64,000 nt of DNA from Stentor roeselii (Eukaryota > Ciliophora > Heterotrichea > Heterotrichida > Stentoridae), in contig RSEH01000182.1 in assembly GCA_006503475.1 (NCBI GenBank), positions 32,039-96,038 on the forward strand, given 5' to 3'. Positions 40,065-49,200 of the stretch are shown in pieces. A program made the position numbers and the translations under genes. Numbering within the stretch: the first letter of the stretch is position 1; each line of letters begins with the position of its first letter. Below the pieces are notes generated by a model. The model searched no databases. It saw only the letters and a program-made list of their open reading frames with translations, and was not told where the DNA came from.

Positions 40065-41546
40065 CTACTCGAATTCCCAAAACCTCTGAATGAACCTTTT
40101 GCAGGAAGAGTAAACTTCATGACTTTCATGATACTGCAACTTTTCTAATACATCAAGTCCTCCAAACTCCCCGAATTTCAAATAAAATTCTCTCTTGTTC
40201 CCTGTAAGCATCTCCAGTTCTTCCTCGTCTTCGAAAAGTTTAAACAAAATCCTGAGAGTGACAAGAATATTAGAAAAACAGGCAGTTTTCAAGTTAAAAA
40301 CAACTGAAAAAAAAAGACTTTCCATTCTTCTGAAAAGAGAAACGGATTCAACGTAGTCCAGTTCTTTTAAACAAGATTCAATGAAGTCCAAGCTTCTCTT
40401 TTTCAAGATCTCGTCAATTGAAGTGACTGCCGCGGTGATTGAAGAGAAGCTTTCAAGAGAAATGATTATCAAGAGATAGTCTTTTCCCTGTTCTCCGAGA
40501 ATAATTAACACCCAAAGAACGTCCATCTTGGTATTCGTGTCCAAGTCGTTAAAATTCCTTAAAAAGTACTCAGCAAGGCCTGAATCTAAAAAATCCTTCG
40601 CATGAATCGGCCGATGACTGAGCAAAAGCCCGACGCAGCGAATGGCAGGGACTTCCAAGGTCTTGTTAGTGGCAAGGCTGGAAAACAACTGAAAATCCAC
40701 CACGTCCAAAACAAGAGAAATCAACTTCGGGTGCTCTAAGATGTAAGAGTAACCCCAGAGGATCTCTGCAAGGTCTTCATCGCTGGAATGGCTTAGGTAC
40801 TGAAAGGTCTGCTCTACAAATGACTTCACGTAGAATAATGGAGGTGGAGGATGTCCTTTCAATAGGGTGCTCAAAAGCCAGAAAATGTTTGAAAGACTTG
40901 AAAGAACCACTTTTTTCTCTGATGTGATTTTTAGAATTGACTTCCAAACCTCGAGTCTTATTATTGAGTCTCTTTTTTCTATGTCGCAGGCGAGGTTACC
41001 GATTATTACCACAAGGGTTTCGAAGTCTTTTAGGAAAAATCGATGATTTAGAAGTTTTGTTAGAATCATCAGATGCTTTTCGGTGAACTTGCTTGAGTCA
41101 TCTTCGTAAGAGATCTTACCGATCAGCTTGATTAAATGGGAACTCATTGGAGAGTCTAGGTTTAAAAGCTCGTCAAAGGCCATGTCGAGGAAGTTTTTCA
41201 AAAATGTCATGATTTTCACACCTTTTTCATTCAAGTTTTCGATGTTTAGTAAAGCTTGCACGATACTTGGGAAGTACTTCTTGTTGGCTGGAGTTGAAAA
41301 GTTGTCGAGGTCTTTAATTTTTTCTTCTAGTGGATGGTCTGGATTGAACAACGAAGGGATGATCGACATAAGATCAGGCGGGAATTCTTTGTAGGGATTA
41401 GCTTGAGTTTTCCGCTTTGATGAAATGTGAGAGTTTCTTTTTGATTTGCGCAGCTTGATTGAGAACTCAAGTGATTGGGAATCCCCTGAAATTTGGTGTT
41501 TTTGGAAGTACTTGTTTCTGAGATGAACTCTTTCTAACACCGACAT
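40065..41546 (-). CDS. Importin-alpha-like armadillo protein
   Basis: 493 residues. The N-terminus (RVHLRNKYFQ, then KLRKSKRNSHISSKRK) is basic like an importin-beta-binding region. Ten or so armadillo-like helical repeats follow. The most telling stretch, VVIIGNLACDI ... SNIFWLLSTLLKGHPPPPLFYVKSFVEQTFQYLSHSSDEDLAEILWGYSYI, parallels the importin-alpha NATWTLSNxCRGKxPPP and ACWALSYLSDG ladder. Several ladder Trp/Asn positions are changed, so cargo binding may differ. The role would be adaptor in nuclear import. The start is ATG in CTAAAAATG. This is a divergent copy rather than a canonical importin alpha. Confidence 0.72.
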   Translation of the reverse strand: MSVLERVHLRNKYFQKHQISGDSQSLEFSIKLRKSKRNSHISSKRKTQANPYKEFPPDLMSIIPSLFNPDHPLEEKIKDLDNFSTPANKKYFPSIVQALLNIENLNEKGVKIMTFLKNFLDMAFDELLNLDSPMSSHLIKLIGKISYEDDSSKFTEKHLMILTKLLNHRFFLKDFETLVVIIGNLACDIEKRDSIIRLEVWKSILKITSEKKVVLSSLSNIFWLLSTLLKGHPPPPLFYVKSFVEQTFQYLSHSSDEDLAEILWGYSYILEHPKLISLVLDVVDFQLFSSLATNKTLEVPAIRCVGLLLSHRPIHAKDFLDSGLAEYFLRNFNDLDTNTKMDVLWVLIILGEQGKDYLLIIISLESFSSITAAVTSIDEILKKRSLDFIESCLKELDYVESVSLFRRMESLFFSVVFNLKTACFSNILVTLRILFKLFEDEEELEMLTGNKREFYLKFGEFGGLDVLEKLQYHESHEVYSSCKRFIQRFWEFE

Positions 41547-41842
41547 TTTTAGTCTTTATCAATTTTAAAAAGACTTAAAATTAGATTTTTAGGGTATTTA
41601 ATGGGTTTAATCGTTTATATTTAGAATTATCATGTTGAAAGCTTTATGATTTTAATTTAAAAATTTAAAAATTGATGCAAATCTTTTATATTGACACTTT
41701 TTTAATTATTAAAGTTTTTGCAAGAGATTTGTATTGTTTGAGGTTGAGAGTGGAAAATAGGGCGTATTCAACATCATTGGGTTATTCATTCAGTTCAATT
41801 TTATGGATCTTTAATATAAGCTGTCAAGTATCTTTTTTATAA

Positions 41843-44677
41843 ATGTCAGAGCACTCGCGGGAGAGTATTAAAGATCCATATTCTAGTCATTTAGACAATT
41901 TATTTGAGTTTTTTTCTGTTAAGGGGATCAAAGTCGATAAATTGGGCCGATCTTGGCATGAGCTAAACAAATCAGATCAATTTCAATCAGTTTATTCAAT
42001 TTTCCGACTACTAACAAATTCTTGTGGAATCGACTTTTCAATCGAAGACTTCAAAAACCTTCGCAAAAAGCCAAGACAACTTCAAATCTCCCTTCAAGAG
42101 CAAGGCAAAAATATCCAGAACTACCCTCTTCAATCCTTATTAAAATCCAAAAAAATCAAAGACTTCCAAGATTTCTTCAAAACTCTAGTTCTCCAAAGTG
42201 AAGACAATCCAGAATCCTTATCAAGTCTTTTAAAACTAGTGAAACAACTTTCATCCTCCTCCCTTCGAAACCTGCGCCAATCCTGCATCTGGATGATATC
42301 AGGTCTAGTCGAAGGTTATTCAAAGCTTCTAAAAACCTACCTTTCCAAAATCCAAAGCCAAAAATCGAGTTCCCGCTCAGAAATACAAAAAGAACATCAA
42401 AACACCCAAGATCGAGCAGAGTTCATAAAAGCAATCCTCGAAGACATCATTTCAAACATCTTGCTAGTCCGTTCTAATGACATCCTGCAAGACATCCGAG
42501 TCCAGGTGATTCAAATCCTTTCAAAACTCCAGACCTCAAAATTCTCCTTCAACTTATCAGAGCACCTCTTCGAGCTCTCAAAAGACTCTAAAGCTGAAGT
42601 GCGCCTTGAAGTGCTTAAAACATTAGAAAATCTGAAATCAGAAGAATTTGTCAGGTTCAAGTCAAGAATTTTAGAGATGTGCTTTGATAAAGACAACAAA
42701 TGCTGCATTTTTGCTATTAAACTATGTAAAAACCCTTCTCTAAACCTGGACATCTCTGAAGTGAACCGTATTAAAGACCTGCTTTGGAGTGAAAATAAAG
42801 AAATTCGAAGAGCTGCTAATGACTTCGTCGTTTTTCATGTGTTTAAAAATGCTCTTCCCCAGACTGTCAGTGAGACCTTCGGCGGGCTTGACCAGAACAA
42901 ATGCTTGACGATAGAAAATGCGTTAATTGCCCTTGCTGAGTACTTTCGTGATAATTCTCCGTCTTTGGCATTTGCTGAACAGTTTGTGGAGATGATGTGG
43001 CATAAAACTAGCGCAATTCGCTCTTGTGACTCGATGTGCGAACTTTTATTGAGAGGAGGTGCGAGAGGGTCTCATTCGGCGTCTTTGGACCTTAACTTAA
43101 AAATTGTTTTGTGTTGTTTTCTGGAAGCTGCTCTTAGATTTTTGGGTAAAGATTCAAAATTTAATGAAAAACTTAATAGTTTTTCTGGAATGCTTATTAA
43201 AAAAATTCCTGATTTGATTGGGTTTTATTTTGGTGAATTGAATGTTTTGAGGAATTTGGTTAAAGTTTTACCTTTACTTGATTTGAAAGCACTTGCTTCT
43301 AATGATTTGAGGTCTTGCTTTTTGGAACTTTTGAATAGGATTTCGACTACTTTTCTTAAGGTTCAGGACTGGGAGATTATGAAAAGTTGTGCTCATGCTA
43401 TTTTTAAGTTTTCGGATGTACATTATCCTTTGAGGAAGGAAGGACAGGCTGAATTGATTAGTGTTTTGAACGTGATCAGTACAGGAAACTTCAAAAAACA
43501 TCTTCCACAGTTAAGCGCACTGATGAAAGTCAAAGACCTAACAGAATACGTAGATGTAAAGCTATTGAAAACCATAAATGACTTGCAAGACGTTCCTTCT
43601 GAAGTAATTTGCCATCTAATGTTTTACTGGCAGTTCTGGCTTCTAAAAAAATCCTTAGAAGACACAACAAAAGAACATGACTATTTACTTATCAGGAACA
43701 AATCCTTCGAGATATTAACATCAGTGATGGAAAAAGAAGCCTATTACCCTTCAAGTCTCGAAGCCCTCATTTACTTATGCGAAATATTATTTCACATAGC
43801 AGATGATTCCTCTTTAAAGTTAAAACTTGAGTTCAAAATAGAAGATTTCATCTGGCAAGCAATCGAAAAATACATGATTTACATGTATCTCCCTACAAAC
43901 CCCGAAGAAGACTCAAAAGAAGCTGAAAAAGTTTGCATCTCTGTTTCTAGAATCATTGTAAAATGTTCAGAAATCATGAATTCTCATCTTTGTTCAAGTT
44001 TTCTCGGCTTTTTCGGAAGAAGTAAGTTGATTCGAATCAGTACAATAGTCAAGCAAGTTCTTCAATTCTTCAAAAATGAAGACACCTTATCAAAGGGGTT
44101 ATTTTCAGATAGAAAATTTTTTTATTCAATGAGTTTTCAAGCGATTCTCAAAGTGATCTGCAAAGGAGAGCCTGAGAACGTGGAAGACATGAAAGAAACA
44201 TGTAAAAAACTAGTGATTTTCCTTCCAAACGAGAAAAACGACAACAGCAGTGAAAGGTTTAAGTCCTTTTTAAATGAAATCATTGAGTTCACTTTTACTG
44301 ATCCAAGTACTTTGCCTGTTCTGCAGTGTTTGACAGTCTTCGTCACCAAGTCGACGATGGGAATAAAAGACATTGAAGAAATTTATGATCATGTCAAGTT
44401 CTACTCGAAAGGACTTTCGAGGACTAGAGAACATGTTGAAGCTGTGATTAAGTATTTAAAGAAAATTTTAAAAAAAAAAGAAGAACGGGATGAAGAGGAA
44501 GAATTCGCTGAACCGAAAACTGATAAAAAATCAAGAAAAAGTCAGGCTGAAAAAGAGAAAAAAAATACTCCGAAAGTTGTGAGTACTCGAAAAAGAACTA
44601 GGAAATCGATTAAAAGTAGCGAAAAGGCAAAAAATAAGAGTGTGGAGAAATATGTAAAAAAGAAGAAAATAGATTAA
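41843..44677 (+). CDS. Cohesin subunit SCC3/STAG-like HEAT-repeat protein
   Basis: 944 residues of helical repeats. The N-terminal third matches the STAG layout: SSLLKLVKQLSSSSLRNLRQSCIWMISGLVEGYSKLL (~120-165), then FIKAILEDIISNILLVRSNDILQDIRVQVIQILSKL (~195-230) and LFELSKDSKAEVRLEVLKTLENL (~240-265). These correspond to the FRHTAT, YRDxxxxIRxxCIxELG and DxxxxVRLxxLxALxxLY segments of SA/Scc3. The rest is HEAT-like, and the C-terminal ~75 residues are very lysine-rich, nuclear in character. It would clamp the kleisin in the chromosome-holding ring. Divergent, so assignment rests mainly on the STAG region. Start in TTTATAAATG. Confidence 0.7.
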   Translation: MSEHSRESIKDPYSSHLDNLFEFFSVKGIKVDKLGRSWHELNKSDQFQSVYSIFRLLTNSCGIDFSIEDFKNLRKKPRQLQISLQEQGKNIQNYPLQSLLKSKKIKDFQDFFKTLVLQSEDNPESLSSLLKLVKQLSSSSLRNLRQSCIWMISGLVEGYSKLLKTYLSKIQSQKSSSRSEIQKEHQNTQDRAEFIKAILEDIISNILLVRSNDILQDIRVQVIQILSKLQTSKFSFNLSEHLFELSKDSKAEVRLEVLKTLENLKSEEFVRFKSRILEMCFDKDNKCCIFAIKLCKNPSLNLDISEVNRIKDLLWSENKEIRRAANDFVVFHVFKNALPQTVSETFGGLDQNKCLTIENALIALAEYFRDNSPSLAFAEQFVEMMWHKTSAIRSCDSMCELLLRGGARGSHSASLDLNLKIVLCCFLEAALRFLGKDSKFNEKLNSFSGMLIKKIPDLIGFYFGELNVLRNLVKVLPLLDLKALASNDLRSCFLELLNRISTTFLKVQDWEIMKSCAHAIFKFSDVHYPLRKEGQAELISVLNVISTGNFKKHLPQLSALMKVKDLTEYVDVKLLKTINDLQDVPSEVICHLMFYWQFWLLKKSLEDTTKEHDYLLIRNKSFEILTSVMEKEAYYPSSLEALIYLCEILFHIADDSSLKLKLEFKIEDFIWQAIEKYMIYMYLPTNPEEDSKEAEKVCISVSRIIVKCSEIMNSHLCSSFLGFFGRSKLIRISTIVKQVLQFFKNEDTLSKGLFSDRKFFYSMSFQAILKVICKGEPENVEDMKETCKKLVIFLPNEKNDNSSERFKSFLNEIIEFTFTDPSTLPVLQCLTVFVTKSTMGIKDIEEIYDHVKFYSKGLSRTREHVEAVIKYLKKILKKKEERDEEEEFAEPKTDKKSRKSQAEKEKKNTPKVVSTRKRTRKSIKSSEKAKNKSVEKYVKKKKID

Positions 44678-44686
44678 GTTGATTTA

Positions 44687-46267
44687 TTACTTGGTCATTG
44701 TTCTGTTGTTTAGGATGTATAATCTTGAGTCTTCATCGTAAAATCTACTTAAGTCTCGCATTCCTATCATGAAATTTGGAGGTGGAACTCTTTTCAACTT
44801 TCTTGGAGTTGCTACTGATTCTTTTTGAATGGTTTTTTCACGTTTAGGGGAATGATTTCTTCTTGGGGAAGGAAAAGTTGCATCTAGTGAATGTCTTCTC
44901 TGGTCAGTTGATCTGACAGCATACCAGGTACTATCAAAATTTTTCAGAATTTTAGCCTTATGTACTTTTTGTCTTAAACTTTTAAGTCTATTTCTCATAT
45001 TCTGAATTTCTTCTTCACTAATAAAACTCTCAAACCTTGTAGTTCCTTGTTTATCAAAAGATGACATATTAGTCAAGATTTCCTCAGTATTTTCAATCTC
45101 GGACTCTCTTCTCGATATGAATTTTTTTCTATTATTTAAGTATGCTTTGGACTCAGGATTAGAAATTCGAGCTTTAAACTCAGACTTGCTTATTGCATAA
45201 ACAACTCCAACAGTTGATACACAAACAACGCTGAAGTCTCTTTTTTCTAAGTTTTGAGTGATTTCTTCTTGACCGAAAATTTCAAAGATTGACTTGATAC
45301 TGAACTGCAGGTCGATGCCTTGAGGAATTTCTCGAACATTTGAAAATTTAAGTAGCATATCTGACCCTTGATTAATGACTGGACGAGACTTAAAAGATTT
45401 CCACTTCGCCATTTTGAACTCTCCTGATTTGATAAAAAAGACCTGATCAGCTGGATCACCTGCCTTGTAAACAAATTTATTTTTTCGAAAAATGATTTCA
45501 GTGAAATAAAACGACAACTTGATCAAGTAACTTTTTGCAAGACGCGAAAAAATAGGGACTTTTTGAAGAAAGTTTGCTTTTTCTTCTAGTGATTTTTCAG
45601 TTTCTTTGCTGAGAATTCTTGTAAACTCTGTCTTGTTCAAAGTTGCAAAAACACAAAACTCTTTACAAATGATGGTCGCTGCCCGAGGTTTGTCACTTAT
45701 AAGAGAAAGCTCACCAAACGAATCACCTTCTTTTAAAACAGCAACTTCTTTCAACTCTTCAATCTGTCCAAACTTCCTAAGAAACTTAACATCAAGTTTA
45801 CTGTGAGCTCTTCTGAGTATACAAATATGATGCAAGATCTGGTCCTCAAAAATCTTTCTAATAAGTTCTTCATTAGCAGAAACATCATTAAAAGTTTGAG
45901 AATTGCTATCCAAAGCTTTTCGAATCATATTTTTCTTCATATCCTCAATACTTGAAACCTGCCTGAACTTTGCAACCTTAGCAGGTATAAAAACTCCTAC
46001 TTTTCCCTTCAAAATAATAAAAAAATCTTCCCCAATTTCCCCAAAATTAATAACAGGTTCTTTCCTCTCAAAAACCTGAAGTTTTAAAAACTTGCAAGCT
46101 TCTCTATGAATGAAGTCATTGTTTTTTTCTTTAGTAATCTTTTTAAAAAAGGGCACCTGTGACGTTAGCTCTAAAATTTGATTCAAGTCTTCAAGATTCC
46201 TCTGATTTGGTGGTTTTGCGAAGCTTTGTAGCTCTTTTTTGAGGATCTCTAAGTTGGAAATGTCCAT
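44687..46267 (-). CDS. Protein with two cyclic-nucleotide-binding domains
   Basis: 526 residues from the ATG at 46267; two further upstream codons begin with TTG and are excluded. The first cNMP domain (~45-220) has INFGEIGEDFFIILKGKVGVFIP and a full phosphate-binding cassette, FGELSLISDKPRAATI, with the Glu and Arg needed to bind cAMP/cGMP. The second (~235-370) has KAGDPADQVFFIKSGEFKMAKW, but its cassette region reads IFGQEEITQNLEKRDFSVVCV and lacks a clear PRAA, so it is probably degenerate. No kinase or channel domain follows; the tail is basic and serine-rich. Convergent with the SCC3-like gene (9-bp gap). Confidence 0.8.
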   Translation of the reverse strand: MDISNLEILKKELQSFAKPPNQRNLEDLNQILELTSQVPFFKKITKEKNNDFIHREACKFLKLQVFERKEPVINFGEIGEDFFIILKGKVGVFIPAKVAKFRQVSSIEDMKKNMIRKALDSNSQTFNDVSANEELIRKIFEDQILHHICILRRAHSKLDVKFLRKFGQIEELKEVAVLKEGDSFGELSLISDKPRAATIICKEFCVFATLNKTEFTRILSKETEKSLEEKANFLQKVPIFSRLAKSYLIKLSFYFTEIIFRKNKFVYKAGDPADQVFFIKSGEFKMAKWKSFKSRPVINQGSDMLLKFSNVREIPQGIDLQFSIKSIFEIFGQEEITQNLEKRDFSVVCVSTVGVVYAISKSEFKARISNPESKAYLNNRKKFISRRESEIENTEEILTNMSSFDKQGTTRFESFISEEEIQNMRNRLKSLRQKVHKAKILKNFDSTWYAVRSTDQRRHSLDATFPSPRRNHSPKREKTIQKESVATPRKLKRVPPPNFMIGMRDLSRFYDEDSRLYILNNRTMTK

Positions 46268-46281
46268 AAACAATATAAACT
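46268..46281. promoter_or_regulatory. 14-bp divergent promoter interval
   Basis: AAACAATATAAACT lies between the ATGs of the cNMP-binding gene (minus) and the calcium channel (plus). It contains a TATAAA on the plus strand. No room exists for separate 5' UTRs. Confidence 0.55.
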
Positions 46282-49200
46282 ATGCTAAATGGAGAGAATT
46301 CAGAAACTTTAAATGTTTCCTATGAAATCCCAAGAAAGTCGAACCCGATAAGTCTTTTGCAAGACCCAAGCTCGACGCAAGTCGGGACTTCAGACCAGTC
46401 ATCATTTTTAAAGTTATCAGTTTTTAAGTCAAAAATGAGAAAACTTAAAAAACTTCAGTCATTTCGGAATGTTTCTCAATGCAAAGTAAAGTCACAAGAG
46501 AAAGAAAGTTATGCGGAAATCATAAAACTTCGACCTATCACGAGGTATGAAGTTTTGCAGCAGTATTCAGATACATATCCTCTGCTTGAGAGTCGACTGG
46601 CGATACTGAGGATAAAACACGCTTGTACTGAAATAAGTCTTTCGATTATAGGACATAAAGTATTTGAGTACTTTATTATTCTCATTATTTTGATCAATAC
46701 TGTCACTTTAGCTATTTTCGATGCGAATACGAACTCAAATGTACAGCAGGATTTAGACTTTTTCTTTTTAGTTATTTACACTATTGAGATGTGTTTGAAA
46801 ATCACTGCGAATGGACTCGGTGTGGTCTCTTCAGGGTATTTAAGAGACTACTGGAATATCCTAGACTTTTTCATAGTAGTCACAGGGTGGATCTCTTATC
46901 AAGGCTCCGCAAATGTCAACATCAACTCACTCCGAACTCTTCGAATCCTTCGACCATTACGAGGAATTTCTTCAATAGGAGGTCTTCGGGTGTTATTCGT
47001 GGCATTGGTAGGTTCAGTGCAGCAACTACTAGCTTCATTATTCCTTTTACTTGTCTTTCTCATCATCTTCGCAATTGCAGGTCTTCAGCTGTGGTCAGGA
47101 GTCCTGAAGTCAAAGTGCATGAACATCGAAACTGGAGTTTTTCTTTCAGACTCTTGTGGAGCACTTGTCTGCCCGTTTGACTCAGAATGTGTCAAAAGTT
47201 TAGACAATGCTCAGTTCGGGGTCACTTCTTTTGATAACCTCCTGGCGTCGATGTTGGTCGTTTTTCAATGTGTGACTCTTGAAGGATGGACTGATGTCCT
47301 TTTCACTGTTCAGAAGGTTTTCAGCAGATACTCTGTTGTTTACTTTGTTTTACTTGCTTTTATTGGAGCTTACATGCTGGTTAACCTTACTCTAGCGGTT
47401 ATTAAAGGAGCCTTTACTGTTGCCATGAATGATGTTCGTGCAAAGGAAATGAATGAAAAAAATGCTGATGAAATTATTCATTCACAGATTATTGCTCAGC
47501 AGTTGAAAGAACCTCGCGACTTTAGAACTGCTGCCGTTTCTGAGATTGATTTGTCTGATGATGAGGAACAGGAAGAAGGTGAGGAAGAAAGGGTTAATCA
47601 GAATCTTAGTGCTCGGCATAGACCTAAACATCTTAGACATCTTTTTGAAGGGTCTCGATCTGGAGTCACTGAAGAGTTTTCAGCGATTGGGAATACTCTT
47701 GTTAGGAGATTGACTCAAAATTATCAGAGACAACTCACGCATGTTTATGATAATGAAAGCTCGAATAGCTTAACTCCACATCTTATTTCTATGAACTCTT
47801 CTATTGGAGTTAATAGAAATTTACTATCGAAAATTGGGACTACTGCTTCTTTGCAGAGTATTAAAGTGCAAATTCTTGCTAATCAGTTGGTTAAATCGGA
47901 GTCAGTTTACGACATCTTACCTAAAAAATTCGGATACAACCTGCTAGACACCTTGAGTTTTCAAACCGAGTACAAATTTCGTTACAAACAACCTCTAGAA
48001 AAACTTCAAGGAATGGACGAAATCGAAGACCAAGTGCTAACCTTTTTCGAATCCCTAAAAAACGGTGACCGTCGAAAAATCTTCAGTCACTTCTCAGAAG
48101 TTTCTCTGAAACTCGGTGCGAAAAAGGCATTTTGGAAGGTAAAAGTATGTGTAAAAGAGTTCATAAAAGTAATAAAAGAACGTGACAACATAAGCAAAAA
48201 CATCATCGCAATCCACAGTGAAGTAGACCCAGAGAAGCCTTTAAAGCCAAGAACCTTAATAAGTCTATCAACAATGCCCTACTCATTATGGAAGCCCGGT
48301 TATTTAGGTTGTTTCGAAAAATTTTCAACTCCAATAAAACTGATGATAACTTCAAGAATCTCTACTTTTTTCATATCTCTGATCGTGATCTCAAACATAG
48401 TGACTTTATCTTTAAACAGATATGGGATGTCAAGTTCCCAAGAAGAAATTTTAACCAGTATGAACACGTCCTTTACTCTTATCTTCGCCGTGGAAATGGG
48501 TTTAAAGCTGATAGGACTCGGCCCAAAGCAATACGTCCGCGATCGAATGAACTACTTAGACCTGATAATCACTCTTCTCAGCATAGTCGAGTTAATTTTC
48601 ATCACCAAAAGTGGTTCAGCGATTTCTGCTTTTCGAGGCGTGAGAGTCTTTCGGTTAATCCGAGTAGTTCGAATAGTGAGACTCTTCAGGTACCTCCAGT
48701 CAATGGCTCATATTTTCCAGGTGATTTCAAGGTCGATATCTAAGTTTATTTACTTGGCTTTGTTTTTATTGCTGTTGATTGTGATTTATAGTCTTCTTGG
48801 AATGAGAATATTTGCTGGGAAAATGGATAGTTCGATTACTAGAAGCAATTTTGATAGTTTTCATTGGGCTTTTATTACAGTTTTTCAGGTACTTACTTTA
48901 GAGAATTGGCAAACTGTGCTTTATGCCGTTGTTAATTCTAATGCTGGATATGCCAGTTCTATTTATTTGATTTCTTGGATTTTTATTGGTAATTATGTTG
49001 TTTTGAACTTGTTTCTTGCGATTTTACTTGATGCTTTCAGTGAAAATGATGAGGAAGAAGAACCTGTTGAGGATGGGGAGGATGAAGGACCTAATAATAG
49101 AAGAAGCTCGCTTTATGGAAATTATAAGGAAAGGTTGAATAAGAAAAGGGAACTTAATATGAAGAGGATTCAGGATATACCTGAACAGGATAGCGATTTT

